This document shows positions 17,437 to 23,749 of a DNA stretch of 33,221 nucleotides, piece by piece. Every line of letters starts with the position of its first letter. Position 1 is the first letter of the stretch. Location: assembly GCA_913775795.1 (NCBI GenBank), contig CAJYLT010000075.1, forward strand, positions 1 through 33,221, written 5' to 3'. The translations under genes were made by a program, and so were the position numbers. The notes under the pieces are model-generated. The model made no database searches, had not been told where the DNA came from, and was given only the letters and a program-made list of their open reading frames with translations. The stretch is from an uncultured Sphingomonas sp. GTDB taxonomy: Bacteria > Pseudomonadota > Alphaproteobacteria > Sphingomonadales > Sphingomonadaceae.

Positions 17437-17463
17437 AAGGGGCCGGGCGACCGGCCCCTTTTT
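17437..17463 (+). terminator. Rho-independent terminator of metK
   Basis: GGGGCCGG (17439-17446) and CCGGCCCC (17451-17458) form a perfect 8-bp stem around GCGA, extended by AA/TT and followed by five T residues. It is the best intrinsic terminator in the window and separates metK from lptB. Confidence 0.92.
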
Positions 17464-17488
17464 CGTGCCCGAGCGCCATGCACGAACC

Positions 17489-17515
17489 TTGCCAAGCGGC
17501 GGCGAAGGCGCGAAA
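17489..17515 (+). promoter_or_regulatory. Putative lptB promoter, TTGCCA-N15-GCGAAA
   Basis: TTGCCA (17489-17494) and GCGAAA (17510-17515) are 15 bases apart and sit between the metK terminator and the lptB start, where a promoter is needed. It is a weaker match to the motif before other genes here. Confidence 0.3.
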
Positions 17516-17548
17516 AGGCTGCCGCTGAGCCAGGGAGCCGAGGACGCG

Positions 17549-18325
17549 ATGGACGACACCGCCACCATTCAGGACGTGCCGACCGTCGTCGAGGTACCGA
17601 GCGACACCGGACTCGCCGTCGTCTCGATCGCCAAGGCGTACGACAAGCGCGTCGTCCTCACCGACGTGTCGATGAACGTCGCGCGCGGCGAGGTCGTCGG
17701 GCTGCTCGGCCCCAACGGCGCGGGCAAGACGACCAGCTTCTATTCGGTGATGGGCCTCGTGAAGCCCGATTCGGGCCGCATCATGCTCGACGGCGAGGAT
17801 ATCACCGCGCTGCCCATGTATCGCCGCGCGATCCTGGGCCTCGGCTATCTGCCGCAGGAAACGTCGATCTTTCGCGGGTTGACGGTTGAGAAGAACATCT
17901 CCGCCGTCCTCGAACTGGCCGAGCCGGACAAGGCGGCGCGCGCAGCCAAGCTCGACCGGCTGCTGGACGAGTTCGGGCTGACGCGGCTGCGCGATGCGCC
18001 AGCGATGGCGCTGTCGGGCGGCGAGCGGCGCCGGGCGGAGATCGCCCGCGCGCTGGCCGCGGACCCGTCGATCATGCTGCTCGACGAGCCGTTCGCGGGC
18101 ATCGACCCCATCTCGATCGCCGACATCCGCGACTTGGTGAAGGACCTGAAGCAGCGCGACATCGGCGTGCTCATAACCGACCATAATGTGCGCGAGACGC
18201 TGGAGATCGTCGACCGCGCGTACATCATCTACGACGGCCGCGTGCTGTTCGCGGGCAGCCCGGCGGAGCTGGTCGCCGACGCCAATGTCCGGCGCCTGTA
18301 TCTTGGCGAGAGCTTCTCGCTCTGA
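17549..18325 (+). CDS. lptB: LPS export ABC transporter ATP-binding protein LptB
   Basis: The ATPase that powers extraction of lipopolysaccharide from the inner membrane with LptFG and LptC. Walker A is at residues 54-61 (GPNGAGKT), the signature LSGGE at 155-159, Walker B IMLLDE at 175-180 and the switch His at 212 (ITDHNVRET). GYLPQETSIFRGLTVEKNI around the Q-loop is characteristic of LptB. It has 258 residues with an N-terminal extension of about 20. The ATG at 17549 follows GAGG. An earlier in-frame start overlaps the metK terminator and is rejected. rpoN follows 24 bases later, a conserved pairing. The usual lptC and lptA genes are not upstream here. Confidence 0.95.
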   Translation: MDDTATIQDVPTVVEVPSDTGLAVVSIAKAYDKRVVLTDVSMNVARGEVVGLLGPNGAGKTTSFYSVMGLVKPDSGRIMLDGEDITALPMYRRAILGLGYLPQETSIFRGLTVEKNISAVLELAEPDKAARAAKLDRLLDEFGLTRLRDAPAMALSGGERRRAEIARALAADPSIMLLDEPFAGIDPISIADIRDLVKDLKQRDIGVLITDHNVRETLEIVDRAYIIYDGRVLFAGSPAELVADANVRRLYLGESFSL

Positions 18326-18349
18326 CCTGATGACCGACTGCTTCGCGTC

Positions 18350-19858
18350 ATGAGCCTCGCCCCGCGCCTCGACCTCAGGCAGACGCAATCGCTCGTCATG
18401 ACGCCGCAGTTGCAGCAGGCGATCCGCCTGCTCGCGCTGTCCAACCTCGAGGTCGAGGGGTTCATCGCCGAGGAGATCGAGAAGAACCCGCTGCTCGAGG
18501 CCGCGCGCGAGGATGAGGGCGGCGGCGATCGCGAGGGGGCCGACGACGCGCCGGCTGGACGCGACGAGCCGGCACAGGCCGATGAACTGCTCGCGCTGGG
18601 CGCCGGGTCGGGCGAGGCTAGCCTGGACGTTGATCTGGGCGCCGAGGCGTTCCACCACGACAGCGCCAGCGATTCGGTCGGCGGCCTCGACGGATCGCTT
18701 GGCTTGGGCGCGACCGGCAGCGGCGGCGGGGAGGGCGAGGCGCCCGACTTCGACAGCTTCGCCGCGGCGGGCGAGAGCCTTCAGGACTATCTGCTGGCAC
18801 AGGCCGGCGCGGTATTGTCCGGACCGGACCTGTTCGTCGCCGCGCACCTGATCGACCAGATCGACGAGTGCGGCTACCTCACCGCCAACCTGCTCGAGGT
18901 GTCGCAGCGGCTCGGCGTGCCGCTGGTGCAGGTCGAGCGGGTGCTCGGCTGCATCCAGACGTTCGACCCCACCGGCGTGGGCGCGCGTAACCTCGCCGAA
19001 TGCATCGCGATCCAGGCGAAGGAGGTGGACCGCTACGACCCCGCCATGGCGCGGCTGATCGACAATCTCGACCTCCTCGCGCGCGGCCAGGTCGCGCAGC
19101 TTCGCCGCATCTGCGGTGTCGACGAGGAGGACATGGCGGACATGATCCGCGAACTGCGCGATTATGATCCCAAGCCCGGCTGCAAGATCGGCGGCGAGCC
19201 GGTGCAGGGCGTGGTGCCGGACATCTTCGTCGCACGGCGGGGCAAGGGCTGGGCGGTGGAGATCAATGCCGCGACGCTGCCCCGCGTTCTCGTCAACCGC
19301 GCCTATTATGTCGAGCTGTCGGGCAGCGCGGGCAAGGACAAGGCGGGCAAGACATGGTTGTCCGACTGCCTCGCCAGCGCCAACTGGCTGGTGAAGGCGC
19401 TCGATCAGCGACAGCGGACGATCATCAAGGTCGCGAGCGAAATCGTGAAGCAGCAGGAGGCGTTCTTCCTGCACGGCGTCGCGCATCTGCGCCCGCTGAC
19501 GCTGGCGCGCGTGGCCGAGGCGATCGAGATGCACGAATCGACCGTCAGCCGCGTCACCAGCAACAAGTATCTGAGTTGCGCGCGCGGGCTGTTCGAGCTC
19601 AAATATTTCTTCACGAGCGCGATCCAGTCGGCCGATGGCGGCGACGCGGTGTCGGCCGAAGCCGTCAAGAGCGCGATCCGGGCGTTGATCGCCGCCGAGG
19701 ATCCCAAGAAGATCCTGTCCGACGACACGCTCGTCGATCTGCTCAACGCCAAGGGATTCGACATCGCCCGGCGGACCGTCGCCAAATATCGCGAATCGAT
19801 GGGCATCGGCAGTTCGGTGCAGCGCCGCCGGCAAAAGGCATTGTCCGGCGCGGCCTGA
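18350..19858 (+). CDS. rpoN: RNA polymerase sigma-54 factor
   Basis: Alternative sigma factor that recognises -24/-12 promoters and needs AAA+ enhancer-binding activators. The N-terminal activator-interacting region I is intact (LRQTQSLVMTPQLQQAIRLL), followed by an acidic, variable region II (about 55-140), the core-binding domain and the HTH. The RpoN box ARRTVAKYRE is at residues 473-482 and is complete. The length is 502 residues. It starts at an ATG 24 bases after lptB and probably shares its transcript. In many Proteobacteria hpf and ptsN follow; here a Crp/Fnr gene comes next instead. No sigma-54 target is evident in the window. Confidence 0.97.
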   Translation: MSLAPRLDLRQTQSLVMTPQLQQAIRLLALSNLEVEGFIAEEIEKNPLLEAAREDEGGGDREGADDAPAGRDEPAQADELLALGAGSGEASLDVDLGAEAFHHDSASDSVGGLDGSLGLGATGSGGGEGEAPDFDSFAAAGESLQDYLLAQAGAVLSGPDLFVAAHLIDQIDECGYLTANLLEVSQRLGVPLVQVERVLGCIQTFDPTGVGARNLAECIAIQAKEVDRYDPAMARLIDNLDLLARGQVAQLRRICGVDEEDMADMIRELRDYDPKPGCKIGGEPVQGVVPDIFVARRGKGWAVEINAATLPRVLVNRAYYVELSGSAGKDKAGKTWLSDCLASANWLVKALDQRQRTIIKVASEIVKQQEAFFLHGVAHLRPLTLARVAEAIEMHESTVSRVTSNKYLSCARGLFELKYFFTSAIQSADGGDAVSAEAVKSAIRALIAAEDPKKILSDDTLVDLLNAKGFDIARRTVAKYRESMGIGSSVQRRRQKALSGAA

Positions 19859-19962
19859 CGCTGGCCAAAGGGCGGTGCTTTGAAAGCAGGGTCGCCTATC
19901 CTATTTCATTGCGGGCACGGTATGTTTCCGGTCCGATATCGCCAGTCGCATGAGGGCCGCGC

Positions 19963-20709
19963 GTGAACGTCCATTCCCTGATCCTGACCAAGCTCAAACT
20001 GCGTTCGCAACTGTCGGCCGCGGCATGTGTCGCGATCGAGACCGCGCCCTTCACGCTGCGCGATATCGAGGCAGGGACCGAGATCGTCCATGACGGCGGT
20101 CCGCCCGCGCGGGACTGTTCGATCGTGCTCGACGGCGTGGCGCTGCGGTCGAAGACCACGGCGAGCGGCGGGCGACAGATCGTCGCGGTCGAACTGCGCG
20201 GCGACTTCCTCGATCTGGCGCACCTGTTCCTCGAGATCGCGGACCATGACGTGGAGGCGCTGACCCCGCTCAAGGTCGCCGCGATCGACCGGCAGGTGCT
20301 GCGCACGCTCGCGCTGGAGCACCGCGACCTGGGCCGCGCGCTCTGGACCGAGGCACTGGTCGAGGCATCGATCGCGCGCGAATGGATGACCAATCTGGGC
20401 CGGCGCGATGCCAAGACGCGGATCGCGCACGCGCTATGCGAACTGGCGCTGCGGTCGCAGGCGGTCGGGCTGTCGCCGCCCGACATGCTGACGCTGCCCT
20501 GGACGCAGGAGCAATTGGGCGACGTCACGGGCCTGACGCCCGTTCACGTCAACCGGATGCTGCGCTCCCTCGAAGAGGATGGGCTGATCGAGCGCACGGG
20601 GCGGGAGGTCCGTATCCTCGACCGCCGGCGCCTTTGGGCCGAAGGCGATTTCGAGCCGCGCTACCTGCACCTCGTCGAAATCCTCCAGCCGGTCGGCGAG
20701 GCTGCCTGA
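19963..20709 (+). CDS. Crp/Fnr-family transcriptional regulator
   Basis: A DNA-binding regulator of 248 residues with an N-terminal cyclic-nucleotide-type beta-barrel (about 20-115), a dimer helix (about 120-150) and a C-terminal winged helix with WTQEQLGDVTGLTPVHVNRMLRSLEEDGLI (about 180-210), the Crp HTH. The cysteine cluster of Fnr iron-sulphur sensors is absent, and the Arg-Ser pattern of true cAMP sites is not evident, so the signal is unknown. The start is a GTG at 19963 with GAGGG at 19952-19956; a nearby ATG at 19950 is out of frame. It stands alone after rpoN and converges on rpmG. Confidence 0.9.
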   Translation: MNVHSLILTKLKLRSQLSAAACVAIETAPFTLRDIEAGTEIVHDGGPPARDCSIVLDGVALRSKTTASGGRQIVAVELRGDFLDLAHLFLEIADHDVEALTPLKVAAIDRQVLRTLALEHRDLGRALWTEALVEASIAREWMTNLGRRDAKTRIAHALCELALRSQAVGLSPPDMLTLPWTQEQLGDVTGLTPVHVNRMLRSLEEDGLIERTGREVRILDRRRLWAEGDFEPRYLHLVEILQPVGEAA

Positions 20710-20721
20710 GGCGCGCATGCG

Positions 20722-20756
20722 AAAAGCGGGCGCGCCCGGGTGGGGCGGCCCGCCTT
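20722..20756 (-). terminator. Probable terminator of rpmG
   Basis: On the minus strand, GCGGGC and GCCCGC (plus-strand 48-53 and 26-31 of this 20700 block) bracket a GC-rich loop and are followed by TTTT (plus 20722-20725). It lies between the convergent crp-like gene and rpmG and may serve both. Confidence 0.5.
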
Positions 20757-20794
20757 CAGGAAGCGATCGCGGGTGGCCGAAGCCGCCCGTCAGA

Positions 20795-20962
20795 TCACTT
20801 GATCTTGGCTTCCTTGAACTCGACATGCTTGCGCACGACCGGGTCGTACTTGCGGAAGCTCATCTTCTCGGTCTGGTTGCGCGGATTCTTCTTGGTGACG
20901 TAGAAGAAACCCGTGTCGGCGGTGCTCACCAGCCGGATCTTGACAGTGGTCGGCTTGGCCAT
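20795..20962 (-). CDS. rpmG: 50S ribosomal protein L33
   Basis: A 55-residue large-subunit ribosomal protein, starting [20 protein letters not shown] and ending with a Lys-rich tail. It has [18 protein letters not shown] as in proteobacterial L33. It has no cysteines, so it is the zinc-free (C-minus) form. A longer in-frame reading adds 25 residues upstream, but the family always starts at this Met. GGGAA lies about nine bases before the ATG. The leader carries a terminator-like hairpin, described separately. Confidence 0.97.
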   Translation of the reverse strand: MAKPTTVKIRLVSTADTGFFYVTKKNPRNQTEKMSFRKYDPVVRKHVEFKEAKIK

Positions 20963-20982
20963 GGCCCAATTCCCGTAGCAGC

Positions 20983-21016
20983 AAAAAAGCGAAAGGCGGC
21001 GCGCGTGCGCACCGCC
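20983..21016 (-). promoter_or_regulatory. Terminator-like hairpin in the rpmG leader
   Basis: Reading the minus strand, a stem GGCGG/CCGCC (plus 21012-21016 with 20995-20999) extended by GCG/CGC is followed by TTTCGC and a run of six T residues ending 20 bases before the rpmG start. It has the form of an intrinsic terminator upstream of the gene. It could be an attenuator or the end of an unseen minus-strand transcript. Confidence 0.45.
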
Positions 21017-21111
21017 GTCAGGCCGCGACGCATGCACGACTCCGGCTGGCGCGTCAAGCTTGGCCGCAGACTTAACGGCTTCGCAAGCACGTTTGGGGCA
21101 CGGGAAGCGCG

Positions 21112-21681
21112 ATGGACAGCCTGCTTCCCGCCCTGATCGCCGCGCTGCTTGCCGGCGCGACCGACCGACCGGCGTGGCTGGCGTCGATCCTGGGCGAGCG
21201 ATTCGGCAAGCGGACCGGGGTGATTCTGGGCGTCGTCGCCGCTCAGGTCGCGATCATGGGCGCGGCGCTGGCCGGCGCGCTGGCAGTGCGCGGGATGATG
21301 ACGCCCAATGCGCGCAGCCTGATCTTCGGGCTGGCGCTCGTCTTCGCCGGGGCGGGGGCGCTGATGCCGGCCAAGCCGCCGCGCGATCGGCTGGAGGGGT
21401 GGCGGATCGGCGCGTTGCCGACGAGTGCGCTCGGGCTCTTCATCCTGGCATTCGGCGAGCGGGTGCAGTTCGTCGGCTTCGGCGCGGCGGCCTGGGGCGG
21501 CAGCCCGCTGCTCGCGGCGGCGGGGGCGGCGATCGGCGCGATCGCCGCAGGGGGCGTCGCGGCGACGCTAGGTGAGCAAGAGTGGCGGCGGTTGCCGCTC
21601 CGGCCGATCGGTATGGCGGGCGGGGCGATGCTGGTTCTCGCCGGGCTGGTCATGGCGCTCGGCGCGCTGCGGCTGATCTGA
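21112..21681 (+). CDS. Degenerate GDT1/UPF0016-like membrane protein
   Basis: A 189-residue hydrophobic protein with about six membrane helices in two similar halves. The arrangement resembles the UPF0016 (GDT1/TMEM165/MneA) manganese or calcium transporters, whose two signature motifs read E-x-G-D-(K/R)-(T/S). Here the equivalents are GATDRP (residues 15-20) and AFGERVQF (113-120), so the metal-binding Glu is lost in both and the second Asp is Glu. Transport of Mn or Ca by the usual mechanism is therefore doubtful. The ATG at 21112 follows GGGAAG. It diverges from rpmG and is followed by dps. The family call is an inference from motif position and topology and could be wrong. Confidence 0.6.
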   Translation: MDSLLPALIAALLAGATDRPAWLASILGERFGKRTGVILGVVAAQVAIMGAALAGALAVRGMMTPNARSLIFGLALVFAGAGALMPAKPPRDRLEGWRIGALPTSALGLFILAFGERVQFVGFGAAAWGGSPLLAAAGAAIGAIAAGGVAATLGEQEWRRLPLRPIGMAGGAMLVLAGLVMALGALRLI

Positions 21682-21790
21682 AAAACCGATTGTTGCGATC
21701 GAAGATACCGCCCTTTTCCCGGCGGAGCCAAAGCGCAGTCCGGTCGTTTTGATACCGAACCGACTTTCCCATCTGGAGGAGCCCGTCCGC

Positions 21791-22291
21791 ATGGCCGACA
21801 ATCCCGCCCCCGCGCTCAAGACGCCGACCGACCTCAAGACCAACGCCGCCAAGACGGTGGCCGACGCGCTGAACGGCATCCTGGCCGACAGCTATGCGCT
21901 GTATCTCAAGACCAAGAACTTCCACTGGCACGTCTCTGGCCCGCATTTCCGCGACTATCACCTGATGCTCGACGATCAGGCGGCGCAGATCCTGGCGACT
22001 ACCGATGCGATTGCCGAGCGGGTGCGCAAGACCGGCAACGTGACGCTGCGCTCAATCGGCGACATCGCCCGGCGGCAGACGATCAAGGACAACGACGCCG
22101 ACTTCGTGCCCGCCGCCGACATGCTCGTCGAGCTGCGCGAGGATAACCTCAAGCTCGTCGAACTGCTGCGCGAGGCAAAGGACATCGTTGACGAGGCGAA
22201 GGACAACGCCACCAGCGGTATCCTCGACGACTGGACCGATCAGGCCGAGGAGCGTGCGTGGTTCCTGTTCGAGGCCAGCCGCAAGCAGTGA
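21791..22291 (+). CDS. dps: Dps-family ferritin-like DNA-protection protein
   Basis: Stores iron and detoxifies peroxide in a dodecamer at stationary phase or under oxidative stress. The 166-residue four-helix protein keeps all ferroxidase ligands at E. coli spacing plus a constant offset: His45, His57, Asp61, Asp72 and Glu76. The short Lys-containing N-terminus (ALKTPTDLKTNAAK) may contact DNA. The ATG at 21791 is preceded by GGAGGAG at nine bases; an upstream TTG reading is rejected. It converges on the MFS gene at 22370 across a long hairpin. I see no convincing OxyR site upstream. Confidence 0.94.
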   Translation: MADNPAPALKTPTDLKTNAAKTVADALNGILADSYALYLKTKNFHWHVSGPHFRDYHLMLDDQAAQILATTDAIAERVRKTGNVTLRSIGDIARRQTIKDNDADFVPAADMLVELREDNLKLVELLREAKDIVDEAKDNATSGILDDWTDQAEERAWFLFEASRKQ

Positions 22292-22323
22292 GGCCAAGCG
22301 GGGCGGCTCAGTTTCGATTTGCC

Positions 22324-22364
22324 GCGATTTCCAAGCCGGCGGGTGTCGCCCGCCTCGAAATCGC
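22324..22364. terminator. Bidirectional hairpin between dps and the MFS gene
   Basis: An outer stem GCGATTTC/GAAATCGC (22324-22331 and 22357-22364) encloses an inner stem GGCGGG/CCCGCC (22338-22343 and 22349-22354). It lies between convergent stop codons. No T-run follows on either strand. Confidence 0.65.
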
Positions 22365-22369
22365 CAGGG

Positions 22370-23560
22370 CTAGTCGCCCCGAACCACCAGCATCAGCGCG
22401 CCGCCCGCCAGCGTGAGCACGGCGAGGAAGAGGAACGCGAGCCCGAACCCCTCCGGCCCCGTGAGCGCCCAGGCGATCGGTGGGCCGATGATCGACGGTG
22501 CGGTGTTGGTGAGGTTGAGCAGGCCGAGGTCGCGGCCCCGCCGCCGCACGCTCGGCAACAGCAGCATCGCGAAGCCCGCATGCAGCGCGGCGAAAACCGC
22601 CGATCCGATGGCGAATACCGCATAGCCAATCGCCCCCACCAGCCAGTGATCGGCGATCCCCATCACCACCAGCCCTCCGGCTGCCGCCGCCGCCGCCGCG
22701 AACAGGATCGCACGCCGCCGGCCCGTGCGATCCGACAGCCGCCCCGCGATCAGCGCCGCCGGGATGGCGAGCAGATTGACCAGCGTCAGCAACTGGCCGG
22801 TGCGCGCGGCGACCATGTCCGACGACGCGCCGTCAGCCACCCCGCGCAAATAGTAGAAGAGATAGAGCGAAACGACGTTGCCCGCGATCTGGACGAGCAA
22901 CCGCGCGAACCATGCCGCGGCCAGATCGCGCGTCGGCGTCGGCGTCGCATCCACCGCCTGCGGCGCGACCGGAGTTGCGCGCGCGAGGAGAAGGGGCAGG
23001 ATCAGCGACGCGGCGACAAGCGGGATGACCGCGAGCCGGACGCCGATATCGATCGCCGGCATCGCGACCAGCAGCGCAAGGAACGCGGACGCCAGCGGCG
23101 CGCCGAACGCGAGCAGGCTGCTGGCGAAACCGATCTGCCCCTCGGGCACCTCGTCGGCCATGATCGCCAGCAGCGGCGCGATCAGCAGGTTGACCGCGAT
23201 CTGCACCCCCAGCACGGCGGCGAGGATCGCCATCGGCGTGTCGGCCAGCGCAATCGCAGGATAGGCGAGCATCAGCGCTGCGACCCCGAAGGCCACCCAG
23301 CGCCGCCGCCCGCCGCCGCGCTCGACCGAGCGGTCGCTCGCCCATCCGGCGGCGATGTTGGCGATGCTGGCGGCGATCGCGCCTGCGACGGCGACGATGG
23401 TGGCAAGGCCGATCCGCGCATCGCCCGCCACCGCCTCGATCCGCATCGGCAAAAGCAGGCTGAACAGGGGCAACCAGGCGATCACGCCGCCCGCGCTCGC
23501 GATGGCGTAGAGGATCAGAAACGCAGCGGGTTGCCGATAGACGGAGGGCGAGGCGGCCAT
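22370..23560 (-). CDS. MFS transporter of the halogenase/TonB receptor locus
   Basis: An inner-membrane major facilitator of 396 residues with about 12 helices; the loop AGWASDRSVERGGGRRRW after helix 2 and AGRLSDRTGRRRA after helix 8 are the repeated MFS signature (GxxSDRxGRR). The start is an ATG at 23560 with AAGG upstream. It diverges from the TonB-dependent receptor gene, and the shared gap carries LacI-type palindromes, so the two are probably induced together: the receptor imports a compound through the outer membrane and this carrier moves it across the inner membrane. Resemblance to sugar carriers is only inferred from that context; the substrate is unknown. Confidence 0.87.
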   Translation of the reverse strand: MAASPSVYRQPAAFLILYAIASAGGVIAWLPLFSLLLPMRIEAVAGDARIGLATIVAVAGAIAASIANIAAGWASDRSVERGGGRRRWVAFGVAALMLAYPAIALADTPMAILAAVLGVQIAVNLLIAPLLAIMADEVPEGQIGFASSLLAFGAPLASAFLALLVAMPAIDIGVRLAVIPLVAASLILPLLLARATPVAPQAVDATPTPTRDLAAAWFARLLVQIAGNVVSLYLFYYLRGVADGASSDMVAARTGQLLTLVNLLAIPAALIAGRLSDRTGRRRAILFAAAAAAAGGLVVMGIADHWLVGAIGYAVFAIGSAVFAALHAGFAMLLLPSVRRRGRDLGLLNLTNTAPSIIGPPIAWALTGPEGFGLAFLFLAVLTLAGGALMLVVRGD

Positions 23561-23626
23561 GCGTCGCCTTATGCCGCTTGCCTGTTCACGGCCAAGTCGT
23601 TCGCGCGCAAGAGAACGTTCCCATGT

Positions 23627-23636
23627 TTAGCGCTAA
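23627..23636. promoter_or_regulatory. TTAGCGCTAA palindrome, LacI-type operator
   Basis: A perfect 10-bp palindrome flanked by TGT and ACA (offset by one base), closely like the LacI-family operators of Caulobacter xylose genes (TGTTAGCGCTACCA). Three bases after the dyad's flank a partial copy TTGCGCTACC (from 23640) follows. Confidence 0.55.
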
Positions 23637-23659
23637 CATTTGCGCTACCTGCGGTCACC

Positions 23660-23665
23660 TTGACA
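23660..23665 (+). promoter_or_regulatory. Possible -35 box of the receptor operon
   Basis: TTGACA, a consensus -35 sequence, lies between the operators. No good -10 is found 17 bases on (GAGTGA at 23683-23688), which the distal operator overlaps; an activator or loose -10 is possible. Confidence 0.35.
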
Positions 23666-23749
23666 AATCAGGGAAAATCGTCGAGTGAACGTTCTCATGA
23701 GACGCGCTCCATCGGGATAGCGCGCGGGTTCAAAAGGGGAGGAAACGGC

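Larger units (their letters stand above)
23611..23696. promoter_or_regulatory. Inverted pair of GAACGTTC operators, 74 bp apart
   Basis: GAGAACGTTC (23611-23620) and its reverse complement GAACGTTCTC (23687-23696) each hold the palindrome GAACGTTC. Their centres are 74 bp apart, about seven turns of DNA, so a tetrameric LacI-family protein could loop the region. The distal copy overlaps the expected start of receptor transcription. Confidence 0.6.

Noticed and set aside
14872..19834. Two long minus-strand frames (818 and 825 residues) over lnt-metK-lptB-rpoN
   Set aside because: Both are antisense to genes with full conserved motifs and show the same Arg/Asp/His-rich composition as the other shadows.
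19963..20709. FNR-type oxygen sensor
   Set aside because: The N-terminal cysteine cluster for an iron-sulphur centre is missing.
21681..21790. OxyR-type site before dps
   Set aside because: The ATAG-N7-CTAT-like pattern is not present with enough matches.
22319..23749. In-frame upstream extension of the TonB receptor
   Set aside because: It is antisense to the MFS gene, is low-complexity, and the signal peptide only starts at 23750 after a GGGGAGG site.
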